From Paramarasmius palmivorus (lineage: Eukaryota > Basidiomycota > Agaricomycetes > Agaricales > Marasmiaceae): a stretch of 64,000 nucleotides of DNA. The stretch covers positions 124,001 through 188,000 of the forward strand of contig JAYKXP010000058.1 in NCBI GenBank assembly GCA_037176845.1, in the 5' to 3' direction. The first letter of the stretch is position 1, and every line of letters begins with the position of its first letter. The translations under genes were made by a program, and so were the position numbers. The notes below the pieces were generated by a model. That model saw nothing but the letters and a program-made list of their open reading frames with translations, searched no databases and was not told where the DNA came from. Below are positions 22,335 to 35,178 of the stretch, piece after piece.

Positions 22335-24748
22335 TCAACCTCGATGGACTCGCCGGGTCCGACGACGTGCATCGGGATTGACAACAGTAGGTAGTACAGA
22401 TACCTTCCTTGTCTTTGTTACGACCTTGAATGCGGCCTTGGATGCAGACAGTCGCTTTGACGACATGGTCTTTGTAACGTTCTTGCGAGTGGAGGCCTTA
22501 CTTGGACCTTTCTTCAAGAGCTTTCTCGGCGCTGGCTCATAACGAGGGGCTTCTGCTATGATGCGCCTCTGAATCTCGACAGGATATTCCACACATTGGA
22601 CAGTGTACACCACGATACGCTGCGACCAAGTTTAGATATGGTGATGAATTTTGACATGAAAAGCTCATACCGAGAGGCCAGTATTGAAAGTCTCCTCAAT
22701 CTCAGCAAGAGAAACATCGTGTTCAAACAAGACTGGGTTCTTGATACCCAAGGCATCGAATCTGGCCCGCTCGGTTGTTACTGCATTGCCAACCTCATCC
22801 TTTGTAGGTTCGCGGTCTAGTTGCTTTCGAAGTAAGATTCGAGCCTTCATGGAGTCACCCCAACGTCGTCGGTGAATATTTTGAACCCAGGTTTTCCTAA
22901 CCTGCGAACGCCACTTAAACTTCAGAGATAGTCACGACGCAACATGATTCTGACCTTCGGAGCCAACTCTAGCCACTCGTGCGGCTGCAATGAATGTGAA
23001 CCCTCAATGTCCGCCAACCCTATGAGTCTCCACTTATTCGTCGCAGCTTTTGTCACTATTAGTTGCCGACCACGACCCTGCGGTGGGTCCTGATACTCTG
23101 GATCGTCGTTGGCACCAAGAGTCAGCCCACTTGCTCCAGGTCTCCGTGGAACGTCCGGATTAAAGTCTGGACTGAGATATGCCATGTTCTTATACTTTTT
23201 CTTGTTTTGCTTCGTGGCTGTCGTGTACGTTTGTTGAGGATTGCCACCGTAAAGGGCAGTCCAACACTTTCTGGAAGCAGAGATAGCTTGTTCTTCGATA
23301 GTGAGCTCACGAATGGGAAGGTCAGGTGGCACGGGTCTAAGAACATTGCCCAGATTTATCGCCTCCTCCTCGGCTTTGATAGTCGTCTCCCGCTATTGAA
23401 GTGGACGATTTGCATGAGCATCGTACGACCACTTTTGTGATAGAGGATACACTCACGTCTACTCGTCGGAAGTATTCCTCACGCTCCAGTTTGACTTCGT
23501 CGCCAGGCTGTAGTTCCGGAAGCCTTGCCCTCCTAATATAGTACATTGTCATCAGTAAAATAGAAGACTTGCAGAATGCCATGCTTACGCTTCAGCTCTT
23601 GCACGTCTGGTGCTGATGTCTGGAATATCAAACACAGACGAGACGCCATCCTGGGGTGACGATGGCGCCGGCGGAGAAGTACGAGATGGTATTGGAGATG
23701 ACCTCCGTCTGTAACAGGGCTTAGTTTGAATTGAATTGATCGGTGACACGAGTCAGCGTACTTTCTTCCACGCCGCCTTGTATCCGGGTGATAAGGCTCA
23801 TCATCCGAGTCACTGGATAACTCAATTACCTCTTGATGATTCTCCACCGTCATCGATCTAAGGGATCGTCTCGGTGGGAGTGGTGATGCCACTCGTTCTT
23901 TGGACCAGCTATTCGGCGAACGGGATGGTTCCCTCAAGGGGGTATCCTCCATAACAGCTGGGGAAGCTGAAGGTTCAGGCATGTCGATCGCTGGGGTCTG
24001 TTTGCAAGATCAACATTTGCCCAAGAGGCAGACAACTTGCAACCCTCTAAAAACTCACCTCGAGTCGGAGAGGCTCAGGAATGTTACAGTCAACATCCAT
24101 GTCGTCCTGTTCGGGAACTATAGGCGTACTCAATCTCGGGCTAGGAGAAGTACCGTTCGAGAGCCCCGGATCATTCACGTCTTCTGGCTCACTTTTCCAC
24201 CGAAGCTGTTCTGGCGTGGCCTCTTGCTTGGGAGCGTCCTGATTGTTGTCAGCGACAGACTTATATCGGCGCATGCGCTAACATACCACATCTTCTTCTT
24301 TCTTGTATTTGGCAACCTTGACATCGCCTTGTATCTGTGGTGCCTATATCAATGACAAAACCAAGAAGTAGTAACATTGACATACCCTCTCTTCATGTTC
24401 ACGTCGCCTCTTGCTAACCAGTTCCCAAAGAAAGTCAGGCAGCGGTCCCGTGTCCTCACGCATCCGTTCACTGTTGGCAAGATTCGTCACTTCTTCGTCC
24501 CAATAATCGTAGTATGGTTTCAATTTGGGCCCGACATTAGGGAAGTTGGCACAATCGTCTCGACATGCTCGAGTTTGGCGAAGACTTTCTTGGTTGTATT
24601 TTTCGAATATACAATTGTCTCGATTTCGCCTTATAATAGAAAGCCAACTGGGGCTGGGAATGTCGGGAGGTTGCTTCATCCATACTTCGAAATCAAAGTC
24701 GTCAGCAATGGGAAAAGGAAGGAAAGACGCCGAAATTGGGGATGCCAT
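22335..24748 (-). CDS. Orphan protein, paralogue A of a head-to-head pair
   Basis: I do not recognise a characterised family; the layout recalls uncharacterised basidiomycete domains such as DUF6697, but this is tentative. ATG 24748 gives MASPISASFLPFPIADDF. The N-terminal part has PKLKPYYDYWDEEVTNL and TGPLPDFLWELVSKRRRE; a Ser/Pro-rich linker follows; the conserved C-terminal module reads ISASRKCWTALYGGNPQQTY, YLSPDFNPDVPRRPGASGL, NKWRLIGLADIEGS, LAPKVRIMLRRDY, then MKARILLRKQLDREPTKDEV. A Lys-rich basic tail ends RRRTRRVHRG at 22335. The gene at 24830-26843 has the same blocks in the same order, so the two are duplicates. Nuclear location is possible because of the basic tail. Many short introns. 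Confidence 0.78.
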
Positions 24749-24829
24749 GGGCGCTCGTGGGTCACTGGTGTTGGCACTTTTTCCAACACCCACAACCAGA
24801 CTATATATAGCCCATTAACCGAATTTCTC
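24749..24829. promoter_or_regulatory. 81-bp bidirectional promoter with palindromic TATA element
   Basis: Only 81 bp separate the two divergent ATGs. CTATATATAG at 24801-24810 is a perfect palindrome and so a TATA-type element in both directions. It lies 53 bp from the minus-strand ATG and 20 bp from the plus-strand ATG, so the plus transcript would have almost no leader unless a later ATG is used. Confidence 0.6.
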
Positions 24830-26843
24830 ATGGCTACGGATCTTACGTCTCCGGAACCTTACCAGAACGCCAACAACGTCAAACTTAAATATCTTCCTGA
24901 TCTTCTAGCCAACGGCCTGTCTGTTCGTAAGAGGAACCAGCTCAATTTGGCAATTCAAGTTCAAACGCAGAACGACGATGCTATACTCGCACATGAACCC
25001 GCATCTGTTCTTCGAGCATATTACTTCTACAATGGAGGTCGAGAACTTGGCGGCAAGGAAGTCGGTCCCTTACCTCGTTTTCTGTGGGACAAGATTGAGA
25101 CGAGCGACGGGTCGAACGGGATGCACAGATCAACCATGAAGAGGTGAGTCTTGCTTCTGTGGTATCCAGAACATTCTGTAATGTAACATACCTTAGGGAG
25201 GAAGCAATATCTATCCCATTGTAGTTGATTCAGACGGATCAGAAATCGTACGTGCACTAGATAGCCTGGGCTTACATATCTGAATCGTTTGATGGATACA
25301 GGAAGATACCAAATTCACAGCCAAGTCTAGCTCACTTGATCCTGAAACCATAGACGTTGAGTTGCTCGACGTGCAAGATCGGCAAGATGACTGGAAAAAG
25401 AAGGGAGTCACGGCCGCTCCACCGATTCTGAAAGGGAGCAAAGGGCCGTTATCATTCTCAACTGACGTGCCAACATCAGCAAACCCGAAGCACGTCCGTT
25501 GACTCCATTTCATGAACCAACCCCTGCAATTGAAGATGACGATGTATGTACTCCTTTGTGCAATTAGAGATTATAATGTTTATGAAGTCGGCACAGGACA
25601 TAGACCCAAATATGATTCGATCAAGATCAATTTCATTGCACCCACAGCTTACACTTAAAAGGTCAGCGAGTCTGCCAACTGTTTTCTTTCGGAGCTTATT
25701 AGACATCATAACAGGTCCTCGTCTCCAAGCACAGGCTGTCTGGTTGCTCGCGGCGTGGGTGTAATTCCTGGAGATCAATCGTGTAGTTCTAGCTTGACAT
25801 CTGCGTCCGCCAGACATGCGTCTATTGATGCACCACGACCACCTCATATCATTGCACAAAACATCCATGTCAAACTTCCGAACAACGAAGAGCTCGTTTG
25901 TGCTTCAAGGCACGCCTGGTCTATTCTTTTCGGCGGAAACATTCAAAGCACATTCACTCATTCTGACCCGACGAAACTGCCAGATCCACGGTACCGCAGG
26001 TTTATGTTCATCAACAGCGACTATAACCCCGACGCTCCTCGATATCCTGGTACAAGTGGAACACTTCTCCGTCGAGCAGGAACCGAAACAGAAGTGGTCA
26101 ATGGCGAGAAGTACGCTGTCGTCGTCCAAAATGCTCCCAATAAATGGAGATTGGTAGGGCTAGCAGAAGTGACGCGTTCAGAGGATAATGGTGTAAATCA
26201 TTGGAGACGTATGAGTAGGAAGGTATGTCTCATTGGATCGTGCTGGCATTAGATTTGCGTTGACGAATGTTTCCTCATGGTTTGTAGTGCAAAGACACGT
26301 GGATCTCCTCAACGAACACGAAACGTTCTGGGGCAGGTATAGAAATAAAGGCTCGCATCGTGCTTCGCAAAGAGTTCCATCAGGAGCCTACCCCGCAAGA
26401 GGTGGCCGCTGCAGTCCTTGAAGAAAAGGTCAAGTTGAAAGGCAAGGGAAAGAGAGCGATACCTTTCGGAGAGGTAACGAAGAAAGATATTGAAGATGCT
26501 TTTGATTCCGGCAAAGCGGTCAGTAGGTCCAATGCTCCATCACCTTTACACGGCTTGACTCTCGCATCTCGTAGCGTACGCGATTCGATGCCTTGAGTAC
26601 CCACTCCAAATACAGAAGAGAGTTGTCGCTATGACATTGACAATAGATGGTTCGCACGCAATACCAAGGAAGAGGGCAAAGCCTGCGAAAGCCGCTATCG
26701 AGAATCACGAACATGACGTAGCACATCTGTGTGGCCTTGACGGCGAGCTGAGCGAGCTGTCAGAACTGACAGACTCGGACTTCGAAGAATCAGTAGATAC
26801 CCACAATTCCTGGGTTATTGATGATGATCGCACAGTTTTATGA
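24830..26843 (+). CDS. Orphan protein, paralogue B of a head-to-head pair
   Basis: ATG 24830 gives MATDLTSPEPYQNANNVKLK. The N-terminal part has LRAYYFYNGGRELGGKEVG and GPLPRFLWDKIE, matching GPLPDFLWE of paralogue A. The central module reads ELVCASRHAWSILFGGNIQS, FINSDYNPDAPRYPGTSG, NKWRLVGLAEVTRSE, then KARIVLRKEFHQEPTPQEV and VTKKDIEDAFDSGKA. The C-terminus is acidic (ELSELSELTDSDFEES) and ends DDRTVL at 26843, unlike the basic tail of A. Introns occur near 25143-25225, 25300, 25540-25640, 25680-25720, 26222-26290 and elsewhere. Function unknown; the shared module probably binds something common, with the tails diverged in charge. Confidence 0.77.
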
Positions 26844-27003
26844 GCATAAGATTAGTTTATTACACTGCCATCGCTGCACGATAATTACATTTATATATAC
26901 AACATAAATATTCGTACGACCATTAAATAAAGTCCAACAAGAAAATAAGGATATTGAAACTATTCGATAAACCATTATGGGCATGTTTGTTATGATCCTG
27001 AGA

Positions 27004-29197
27004 TCACTTGGCGATGGGATCGAGGATAGCTGAGAGGGATGGAGTGAAGAAATATTCTCCTCCGCGGGAAACCACGAAGTCTAATTGAAACCATGATGAG
27101 TGGGATTCTAGAAGACAGTGAGCATTGACTTACCAGTATTAATATTGACGATGCGGCCTGGGTCGAGAGGGTCAAGCCCAGAAACAGGGCGAGGAGTGTT
27201 TCCACTAGAGGTGAACGGATTGGTCGAGCCTATATTGATTGATCAGCGTTACCGTGCCTTCACAATACCTTCGTGAACGTACCGATGATAGGATCAACAC
27301 CCTGAACATAGAGCTTGTCAGTGGCGAGATAATACCACGAGGATTTGCGAACTTACCGGACTATGAACATTGACAAGAAGTGGCTCTTTAGCGCACAGTC
27401 ATCAAAATTTTGTATCGAGCTACTCACGGAACAGTTTTTCCGAAGAAGAAACTAGATAATGATATGCAGCTGTGAGCGAAACGTCTCACTCAAAGTCAAT
27501 GGCCACCTACTTGGCGTTGTCAACCCATAGCCGTTGTATGAACTGGAAACCATTTCCAATATTAGATTGGTAAGACACTGCAAGAGCTCGATCAGTAGAG
27601 AAAGATGGTAAACGTTCCAGAGCACATACCAAATGCCAGACCACGTTCGAGAATGTCCAGATCACTGCTCTTCTTCAGCTGATTCTCCAACAAGGTCGTT
27701 TCAGGGCCGTAAGGGATACCAGCGCGAATGATATGATTGGCAGTGTTCTCTTGTCCAAAGTCGGCACGAGGTCGAGTCTTCCGAATGTGAGCAGAGAACG
27801 GGCATTTAGTCTGATTCGTAACAATATCTGTAATGCGACGAGTATCGAAAAACTTGAGCACTGTTCGCAACCAAAAGGTACTGTTCTTACCGAAGCCTGC
27901 CTCCGAATGAGCAAAGGTGAAGTCGTTATTTCGTTGAGGATCTTTGGCGAGAACCTTGTCATCACGTAGCGGTGCGAGATCAATGGGCGCTCCCTTGAGA
28001 TTGAAATATATTTTCAGTAATGCATCATGATTGATGACGATGAGAATGCCTACACTTTTCCATCTACCAACCATTCGTGCACCGAATAAGTCAACGTTCT
28101 CCTGTTTTGTCAACCCCGGAACATTCAAAGCGTTGTCAGTAACAAACTTGTTGAATTCCGGTACGAGCTGTTTTAGTTGACGGAAAGCAAGGAATGACCC
28201 GTCTTTGGCCCAAGCTGGACGGGTAGTAGCGTCACCCCTCTCACCAAGGATAAATAGGCCAGGATCCAGCGTGATTTGGCCTGGGAGAGGGTTGGCGGTA
28301 AAACCAGCGATGGCAGGCTGACTGATACCATCCATATAGCCGAAATCTAACGTTCAGATCAGTCCATCGAACATGCATAAATAAAAGAATGAACGTACGC
28401 TCATGACCTTCCTGATCTCCGGGGCGAGCCGCACCCTGGAGACGATACCGTTCTTGAATAGAGGTACCAAGAATAGCTTGGATCTTCAAAAGCTGGGTGT
28501 TGACTCGGAGAAGACTATCCGATGCGAGGAGGAAGACTCCATGAATGCTGGTGCCCTTGAACGCTGATACCCATTTACCGGTTCCAGGATCACCTAGATT
28601 GTCAGCGTTCGCGAACTGGCCATCTCTAAACGCGTCATCCGCCAAATCATCTGTGACACCTAGAGTGCTCAGACCACTTTGAGTGAATGCAACATTAACT
28701 GCTGTAATGGGCTGCGTTTTGACGGATAGGAGCTGCTTGGTCGTCGTGATAAGAGGGTGAACATTCTTGATCCTTGTCTTAAACGCGGCTTTGTCGCGGA
28801 TGCTAAAGAAAAAGAAGAGTTCCTTCTTCTTTTTCATCCCGACCCTGTGAACCATCGAGCATTATGTTAGTAAATGACATGCAATACAATTGTGAAGTCG
28901 CGCCGTACAGAATATCGCCCTGAATGTTGTCGAGATTCAAGCCAACAAGGGAAGCAGCGTCTTGGGCTTGCTGCTGAGTGGGGAGCGAGGGTTGGCCCTC
29001 CGGGTCTACCCAGGGAGCCTCATTAGCATTAGGCCCCGCGATAAGAAGACGAATCAGAACGAACCTATAAATATCGAGTCTGTTCGAACCTCATCTCCCG
29101 AGTCTTGACGCGCCTCCAAAGACGTCGCGTCAGGATTGGGAGAGGCGCCAACGCGGCAAGAGAGGGTGATAGCCCAGAAGAGAAGCGCAAATTTCAT
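27004..29197 (-). CDS. Secreted dye-decolorising (DyP-type) peroxidase
   Basis: Heme peroxidase that oxidises dyes, phenols and possibly lignin-related compounds outside the cell. ATG 29197 gives MKFALLFWAITLSCRVGASP, a signal peptide, followed by a short propeptide-like stretch with LEARQ. The N-terminal ferredoxin-like half includes LNVAFTQSGL-type NVAFTQSGLSTLGVTDDLAD and FKGTSIHGVFLLASDS. The second half holds the GxxDG motif in MDGISQPAI (distal Asp), WAKDGSFLAFRQLKQ, then CPFSAHIRKTRPR with the proximal heme His, and HIIRAGIPYGPE with the conserved Arg. It ends GGEYFFTPSLSAILDPIAK at 27004. About 500 residues, normal for basidiomycete DyPs. All catalytic residues are present. Around ten introns. 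Confidence 0.93.
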
Positions 29198-31241
29198 CCT
29201 TGGAGGAGAATGAGAATAGACACCACGGATACTGATACAGAGGGCCAAACCTTCCTGACTTTTTATACGAAGAGATGACTCTGACCCAGTTGAATGTCAA
29301 CACCAGGCGATGCTCTGTGCATCACATACAGATTGATAATTGGGTATATTTCCCGGTGGTGTCGCCAATATTCCCAAATGCCACTTCAGTGGAATGTAGT
29401 ATAAGCCCCTAATGGATATCGATACGATGACGAGAACAGTGCCTTGAGACATTCACCGAGCGTCGTAGAGATGATTCCTTCTCGTCGACGTTCGACGTGG
29501 GTAATTCGCCACGGTCTTGGTATCCCGCTCCTGTGAACATATGAAGCTGAATGAAGACATCAGTTGAAGGCAGGACGATTACCTATTGCGTTGTTGTCGC
29601 CAAACCGGACTTATCATCCCGACTTAATCCTTTCCAAACAAGTTCCCTTGTATTGTGGAGCACGAAGTTTGGACAACCAGAACGTTATAGCACGAGTTAT
29701 GGAAGCACTCGCTGATTTTATTAGGATCAACATTTGGGAGAAACAGACGCTCCATAGTCGAGCACTTACCGAGTTGAAAGTATGAGAAAACGCCACAAGG
29801 CACTACACAATGGCAATTCCGGAACTTCAAATTGTTTGTCCCGCCTTGACGTTTTCGTGACTACAGCTTGTAGGTGAGTACGCTTAGCTGCTGCTGTTTG
29901 AAGACCGTCAATCTGACTGATATCGGGATGACCAGCCTAGAGATGCTGTAAATATTGCCCTTCAGCTCTGGAAAAAGGAGTACATCACTTACTTACATGA
30001 ATGGGCACACATAACATGGAAGATGCGGTGTACAGGAAATTAAGCGAGTAGTGAACCTGGTACGGTAACTTGGCCACGAGAACGAGCCTTGGTTCCTGAA
30101 CCAATATTGTCCGTTAGGTTTGTGACGAGGTGTGCGGGTGCCTGGAAGTATTCAGTCATCGATGGGTCGTTGGTGCTCGACAGATCATCAATCAGGAACT
30201 GTCTGAAGGTGAGATACTCGAGTCAGAACCGTCGTAGGAAGTTCATAACATGAACCAGGCACCCTCGCTGACACTGATGACAGCATAGCAAAGGCGGGAA
30301 AGGGATGTATCTGCCACCTTCCTGTAAAAGGAATCGGAATGCCTAGGCCTCATTACGAAGAAACAGCGATTCTTGAAATTTGAATGAAAAAGGGTTGCAT
30401 AGAATGATATCGAGGACAGGCGGCGAAACATCGTGGGTGCGCAGAAGCCACAACACCGGCACGAGATAAAACCCCAATAGAATGGATAAATCCAGACCAA
30501 AACTACTGTGCATATAACCTCTATAGACGGGAGCTCGTTCCTCGAGATCTCCTAGGAAATCCACCATTAGAGGTATTCGCAATTTGTTGCGACAGTGGTG
30601 ACAGGCTCTATACACTTCAACCTTGGCTACGGACCGAAAATTTGTAAGTGCAAGTAAGCTCTGGTGACAATACAGATACAGAGAGAATTCAGGGGTACTC
30701 ACTAGTACTACTAGAGGTCAACAGAGGTCATAGCGGTCATGGTCAGAAAGTTGATTTGCAAGCGGCTGCACGTGTATTGCAAGATTTGCATCGAGTGGTT
30801 GAATTAAAAGCTTGTACTCAACCATTCATGTAGATTAAACCACTGCAGCGCGACGTGCGCATAGTCCACCTGCGAAGTTGAGAACTATCTTCATAAGTAG
30901 TCATCGGACAAGAAGGAAGGCGTCCACGTGGTGTTTGGTATGGTGGGGGTTGATACATGATGGAACGGTAGGAGGTATGGGAAAGCGACCGTAGTTTCGA
31001 ATTTTGCAAGCTAGTGTTTGGCTACTGAGTGTGGGTGTGAAACAAGAAGTGCGGCGTATTGGAGATTTTGGCGCAAGGGATGGGCGTCCTCATGCAGACG
31101 CCATACACCCGCACCACTTGATCTGGTACGACCATGACCAGGATACGTCTCCTCACCATACTTGGACGCTCAAAACTGTCAAAATGCTGTCACCAAGCCT
31201 AAAGCCTCGCTTGTTCCACGCCTTTCCTATTCACCATTGTC
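29198..31241. other. 2-kb region without a recognised gene
   Basis: Left part is the promoter side of the DyP gene. Small open stretches occur (for example minus strand 30343-30702) but none has a recognisable motif, consistent coding bias or partner exon. Confidence 0.4.
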
Positions 31242-33493
31242 ATGGCCTTCCTCGACAGCTCTGGATTCACTATCAACAATGGTCACTTTACGAATGTCAA
31301 TAATATATTCCATAATCGTACAGTCGTGAAGGTCGCCAGGAAAAGGCAAGGAAGGCAGAGTATATGGGACGATGTGAGTTAACATTGCAAGGCCATCTAA
31401 GGCTGCGAGCTGACGACTCGGTTTCAGTACCATCGTGTCATACCAGGCGACGTGCGTATTGAGGAAAACATATCTACGGCTTCGGTTAGAAGAGAATATA
31501 ACGACTGGGATGAGGGATTAAGGAAAGAGTATGAACTTTGGCGAAATATAGATGCTCGTCGCAACATCGGAATTGCTAGCCTTCGGGGTGAAGACAAAGA
31601 GGACAAGTTTTTATGTGTCACATACGATGGGCCCGATGCCCTCAAAGTCAGTTCTACCCATGTCCTAGTTCTCATATAGCTGATACCACACTCTGATAGG
31701 CTTTCAAGCAAGATTTTAATCAGTTCGCCCATATCAGGTGTGTCGGTTGCCCTCCCTCCAACATCAAGTTTACGCAAGGTCTTCAGGAATGTTAATGTCG
31801 CACAAATCTTTGGTTACAATGATAACGAACGAGGTTTACCGGCGCTGGTATTCTACGACGGTGCGGTATCTTTCTTGAATTTACCTCTGTGTTATTCACT
31901 TGTCCAAATAGCTCTCGTTCCCCTTGCGCGTATTGTCCGCGATGAAAATCGGGCCTCCCCGCTCTTGTACTCGTACTTCGCCCACCAAGTATGTTCCTAA
32001 TCGACACATACACCATACATCTCACCATGGTTCTATAGGTCGGCAGAATGCAGAGGGAACTCTTAGTGGGAGTTCTTGTACGTCTCCTGACACCCATCAT
32101 CACAACCTGTATTAACAAGCGCCACAGCTCTTATGTGAACTATGGGTCGATCCAAGAACCGGCGCACTTCAGAAAGGACCACACCTCGAGCTACCTTCCT
32201 TCCAGTCCTGGGTCATGCACAGCACCGCTGAGGACACAAGGCCCAAGACCCATTCCACCCATCTACCTATCCAAACATATAGCGACAACAACACCGTCTT
32301 TAAATATCTCGCAAGAACATTCACTGCTCGGACTATCCTCCGAGGAATTTACTTCGCCCCCACAGGATTCCTAGAAACCCTGGCCAACGAGCAAGTCATA
32401 CCTTTGCTGTCATCCCTTTCTGGTGCGGTATACAATTGGCGCTCGCGAGATCTCATTGCTAGATTGCCGGGTGCCAGAGAAAGATGGAGATATGGATTAC
32501 GGAGAGTGTGGAGTAGAATTCCTGATGGAATGAGGGAGAGTCAAGTTGTCATGGATGAAGGCTCGGTCCGGTATGTAAGCAAAAGCTGAATGTTGGATGT
32601 CCCTGACTGACCATGAGCATAGGTTTACTGTATCGTCGACGGAGTCACAGGACCTTCAAGGGATAGACTTACAGTACGACTTATATCCTGGGAAGGACTG
32701 GGGCCTTCTAGCGGAAACATGGCTTGCTCAGGCACACAGCGTATTCAGCCAACTTGGGATCCATGAAGATGATTGGAAGAATTATGGTAAGTTGGAGTAT
32801 CGTCATGTTTGATCCCTCTGCTGACTTGGCCTAGCTACACTTGACGGCTTCATGCTTCTTCTCACACGCACTTCACCGCACCAGGAACCCAATATCCCCC
32901 GGAAGGTCTATCTATTCATACGGCCTGTTCCCTGTCCATCTGACGACGATGCTACCTGGAGATCTTGGTTCGAGGGCGAGAAGTATTTCTGGTCCTTTGA
33001 TCCGCTTGGGAAAGAAATGGTACCTGAGCTTGTACGAGCACATTTAGGATTGCCATCTTTTGCTTCCAGGATAGTCGCCTGCCCAGTCTCCTGGTATACT
33101 ACTCACTACGACGCCGTTGAGAAATTGCACACCTCTGAAGGCTTTGACCCTACTACGACGGACCTTGCGCTTTCACTCGGCTTTCCCGTTCTCGAACTCA
33201 TTGGAGACCGCCATCGATTTGAAGTCCTCGGAGAATCGAGCTCTAATTCATTTAGGCGATTTGCAGATAATCTCAAAACCAGAGGTTCGTTAAAATTATC
33301 ATACCTCCTCAATTGTATCCTGAGACTGAGTGAACAGGTGCTCGTTTCATCACCAAGGCTAAAGTTGGATTTGGCGCAAAGAAATCCGACATTGCAGTCA
33401 TATCTCGGGGAAACTGCGTCTTCAAAAGGACTTACTAGACGACTCAAGGATGTGTTTCATAGGAGGATTGGCAAAGCTCGAAGAGAGAGATAA
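31242..33493 (+). CDS. Agaricomycete orphan with N-terminal Asn/Gly-rich motif
   Basis: ATG 31242 gives MAFLDSSGFTINNGHFTNVN. The INNGHFTNVNNI stretch resembles short N-terminal motifs (G-x-F-x-N-V) that recur in mushroom proteins, including NLR-like ones. The exon ends at a GTGAGT at about 31370 and continues YHRVIPGDVRIEENISTASV, then YDGPDALKAFKQDFNQFAHI. Further exons give ALVPLARIVRDENRASPLLY, PTGFLETLANEQVIPLLSS, DWGLLAETWLAQAHSVFSQL and KVYLFIRPVPCPSDDDATWR, WSFDPLGKEMVPELVRAHLG, ending RRIGKARRER at 33493. No kinase or NACHT motif is visible. About 650 residues, at least eight introns. Function unknown. Confidence 0.75.
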
Positions 33494-34051
33494 TGATTTC
33501 TTTGCCAATATACTTTGTACTCTTCTGAAGTAATAATACTACGGTTCTACTACCAAATGGGTGCCCTGCGTAGATTATGATAATATTCGTTGCTCGCGCG
33601 ATTGATGACCATCGGTCGCGTACCTGCTCTCGAGGATACTGTCATAACTATGTACTACTCATACCACCATGCTCCCCGTCATGTTCCTTAACAATCTCCA
33701 TAGAAAAACATGGATAACAAGCCCAGTATAAAAATCTGTCAATGCAAACCATCCGACAACCCCGTTGTTCACTGTCCCACATAACAGTATACATACACAT
33801 TTGGCCTTTTAGGATTCTTTGAAAAGCCACCAGACGATATGAATACGATACGAAGCGTCTACATATGCATATCACAAAAGAGTGTTATATCTCCGAAGTT
33901 TGCCTCCAGTCTGCCCATTTGTTTAATATGGCAAAGTTTGAATCGCTCAACCTCAAAAATAGCTATCAAGCCCACACATTCTCCTTTCCCGTAGTGAGAA
34001 GTGTATCAATACCAAGAAAATATAGGTGTAAAATGCCCTCATCATGCGCAT
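33494..34051. other. Convergent 3' intergenic region
   Basis: About 560 bp between the convergent 3' ends of the 31.2-33.5 kb orphan and the 34.1-35.2 kb orphan. AT-rich, no gene seen. Confidence 0.4.
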
Positions 34052-35178
34052 CTAGTCCCCCCAAATGTCCGTGCCCGACTCTATCGAGGTTTGCTCCTCT
34101 TCTGGTATGTGAGCATCAATAAGTAATCGCGGTTCCTTCAAGCCTTCGGAGACTTTGGCCGTCAACTCCTCTTGTCTTTTCTCCAATGATCGGAACACCG
34201 ACTCTTCGTATCGCTGGATCCCGACCCGCTCTGCCAGGGCTCGGTGAACAACGAAACAGATGGCGTCCTCAAAATTCGAGAACCGAGGTTTTTGTATATT
34301 GGAGACGAGCTGTGTGAAGTAATGCTGATATCACTAACAATGTATCGAGGAAATTCATCAACTTACCATCTTTGCTCCGGCGCTGGTTAGCCTCTCACGG
34401 TCGATACGCTGCTCTTGTGTAAATTGCTGTATTCGAGTTCTGATCTGAAATGAATACGTGGGGTGATGCTAACCATGTAAAGTCGGGAATGCGCACATAC
34501 CTCTTCGACTTGTTTATCCCAATATATTTGATCGTCTGAATCATCAGCATTGACCTGAGCCTCGATGTGTTTGGCAACAACGATCTGTGCATCCCGCAGA
34601 CGGGCCTCGAGAGTTGCCACTCTAGACAGAATGTCGCATATGTCGCTTTCGGAGCAGAGTTTGGGAGGCTGGCTTGCTTTATCCCAGCGGCTGCGGTTTT
34701 CTTGGATGTAATCGATTGCCTCTGTAAGATATCGGGTTAGGTGCTCGCCGTCAGCTCCGAAAATTGCTGGGTCTTCGTCCACATTCGTCTCTCGGAATTC
34801 GGACAAACGATGTATCCTTTTTTGATATTCTTTCTTCCCGTCTTCAATCCTGAGACGGAGAGCCAGGATACGAGGATCGTCATCTTCAACTATTTCACCT
34901 ACTTCCGCGTCGTTGATTCGCTGTTGCAACATTGGACGTGGTATAAGGCTCAAAACATTTTGATACGATTCCTGCCGTTTCAGACAAGTGTTTATTGTGG
35001 CGAGTGAGAGAACAGCGCGTGTCACATTTCTAAAAAATCTTTGAGCGTTCAAGTCCTCGATCAGTATGGTGACATCGAACACTCACCTTGGGACGTGAAT
35101 GCGCGTTTCAGCCTCACTGAGGCACTGATAGGATCGATTAGAGAGAGCTGTATTAGTTTCTTCAGAAATTGCAGACAT
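34052..35178 (-). CDS. Coiled-coil protein of unknown function
   Basis: I do not recognise the family. ATG 35178 gives MSAISEETNTALSNRSYQCL and exon 1 ends IHVPR at a GTGAGT; the next exon continues NVTRAVLSLATINTCLKRQE, SLIPRPMLQQRINDAEVGEI, RILALRLRIEDGKKEYQKRI, DEDPAIFGADGEHLTRYLTE and ILSRVATLEARLRDAQIVVA. The last exon encodes FRSLEKRQEELTAKVSEGLK and ends TSIESGTDIWGD at 34052. Mostly charged and helical with heptad-like stretches; no membrane segment or signal peptide. About 310 residues, four or five exons. It shares a 275-bp upstream region with the kexin gene on the other strand. Confidence 0.72.
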
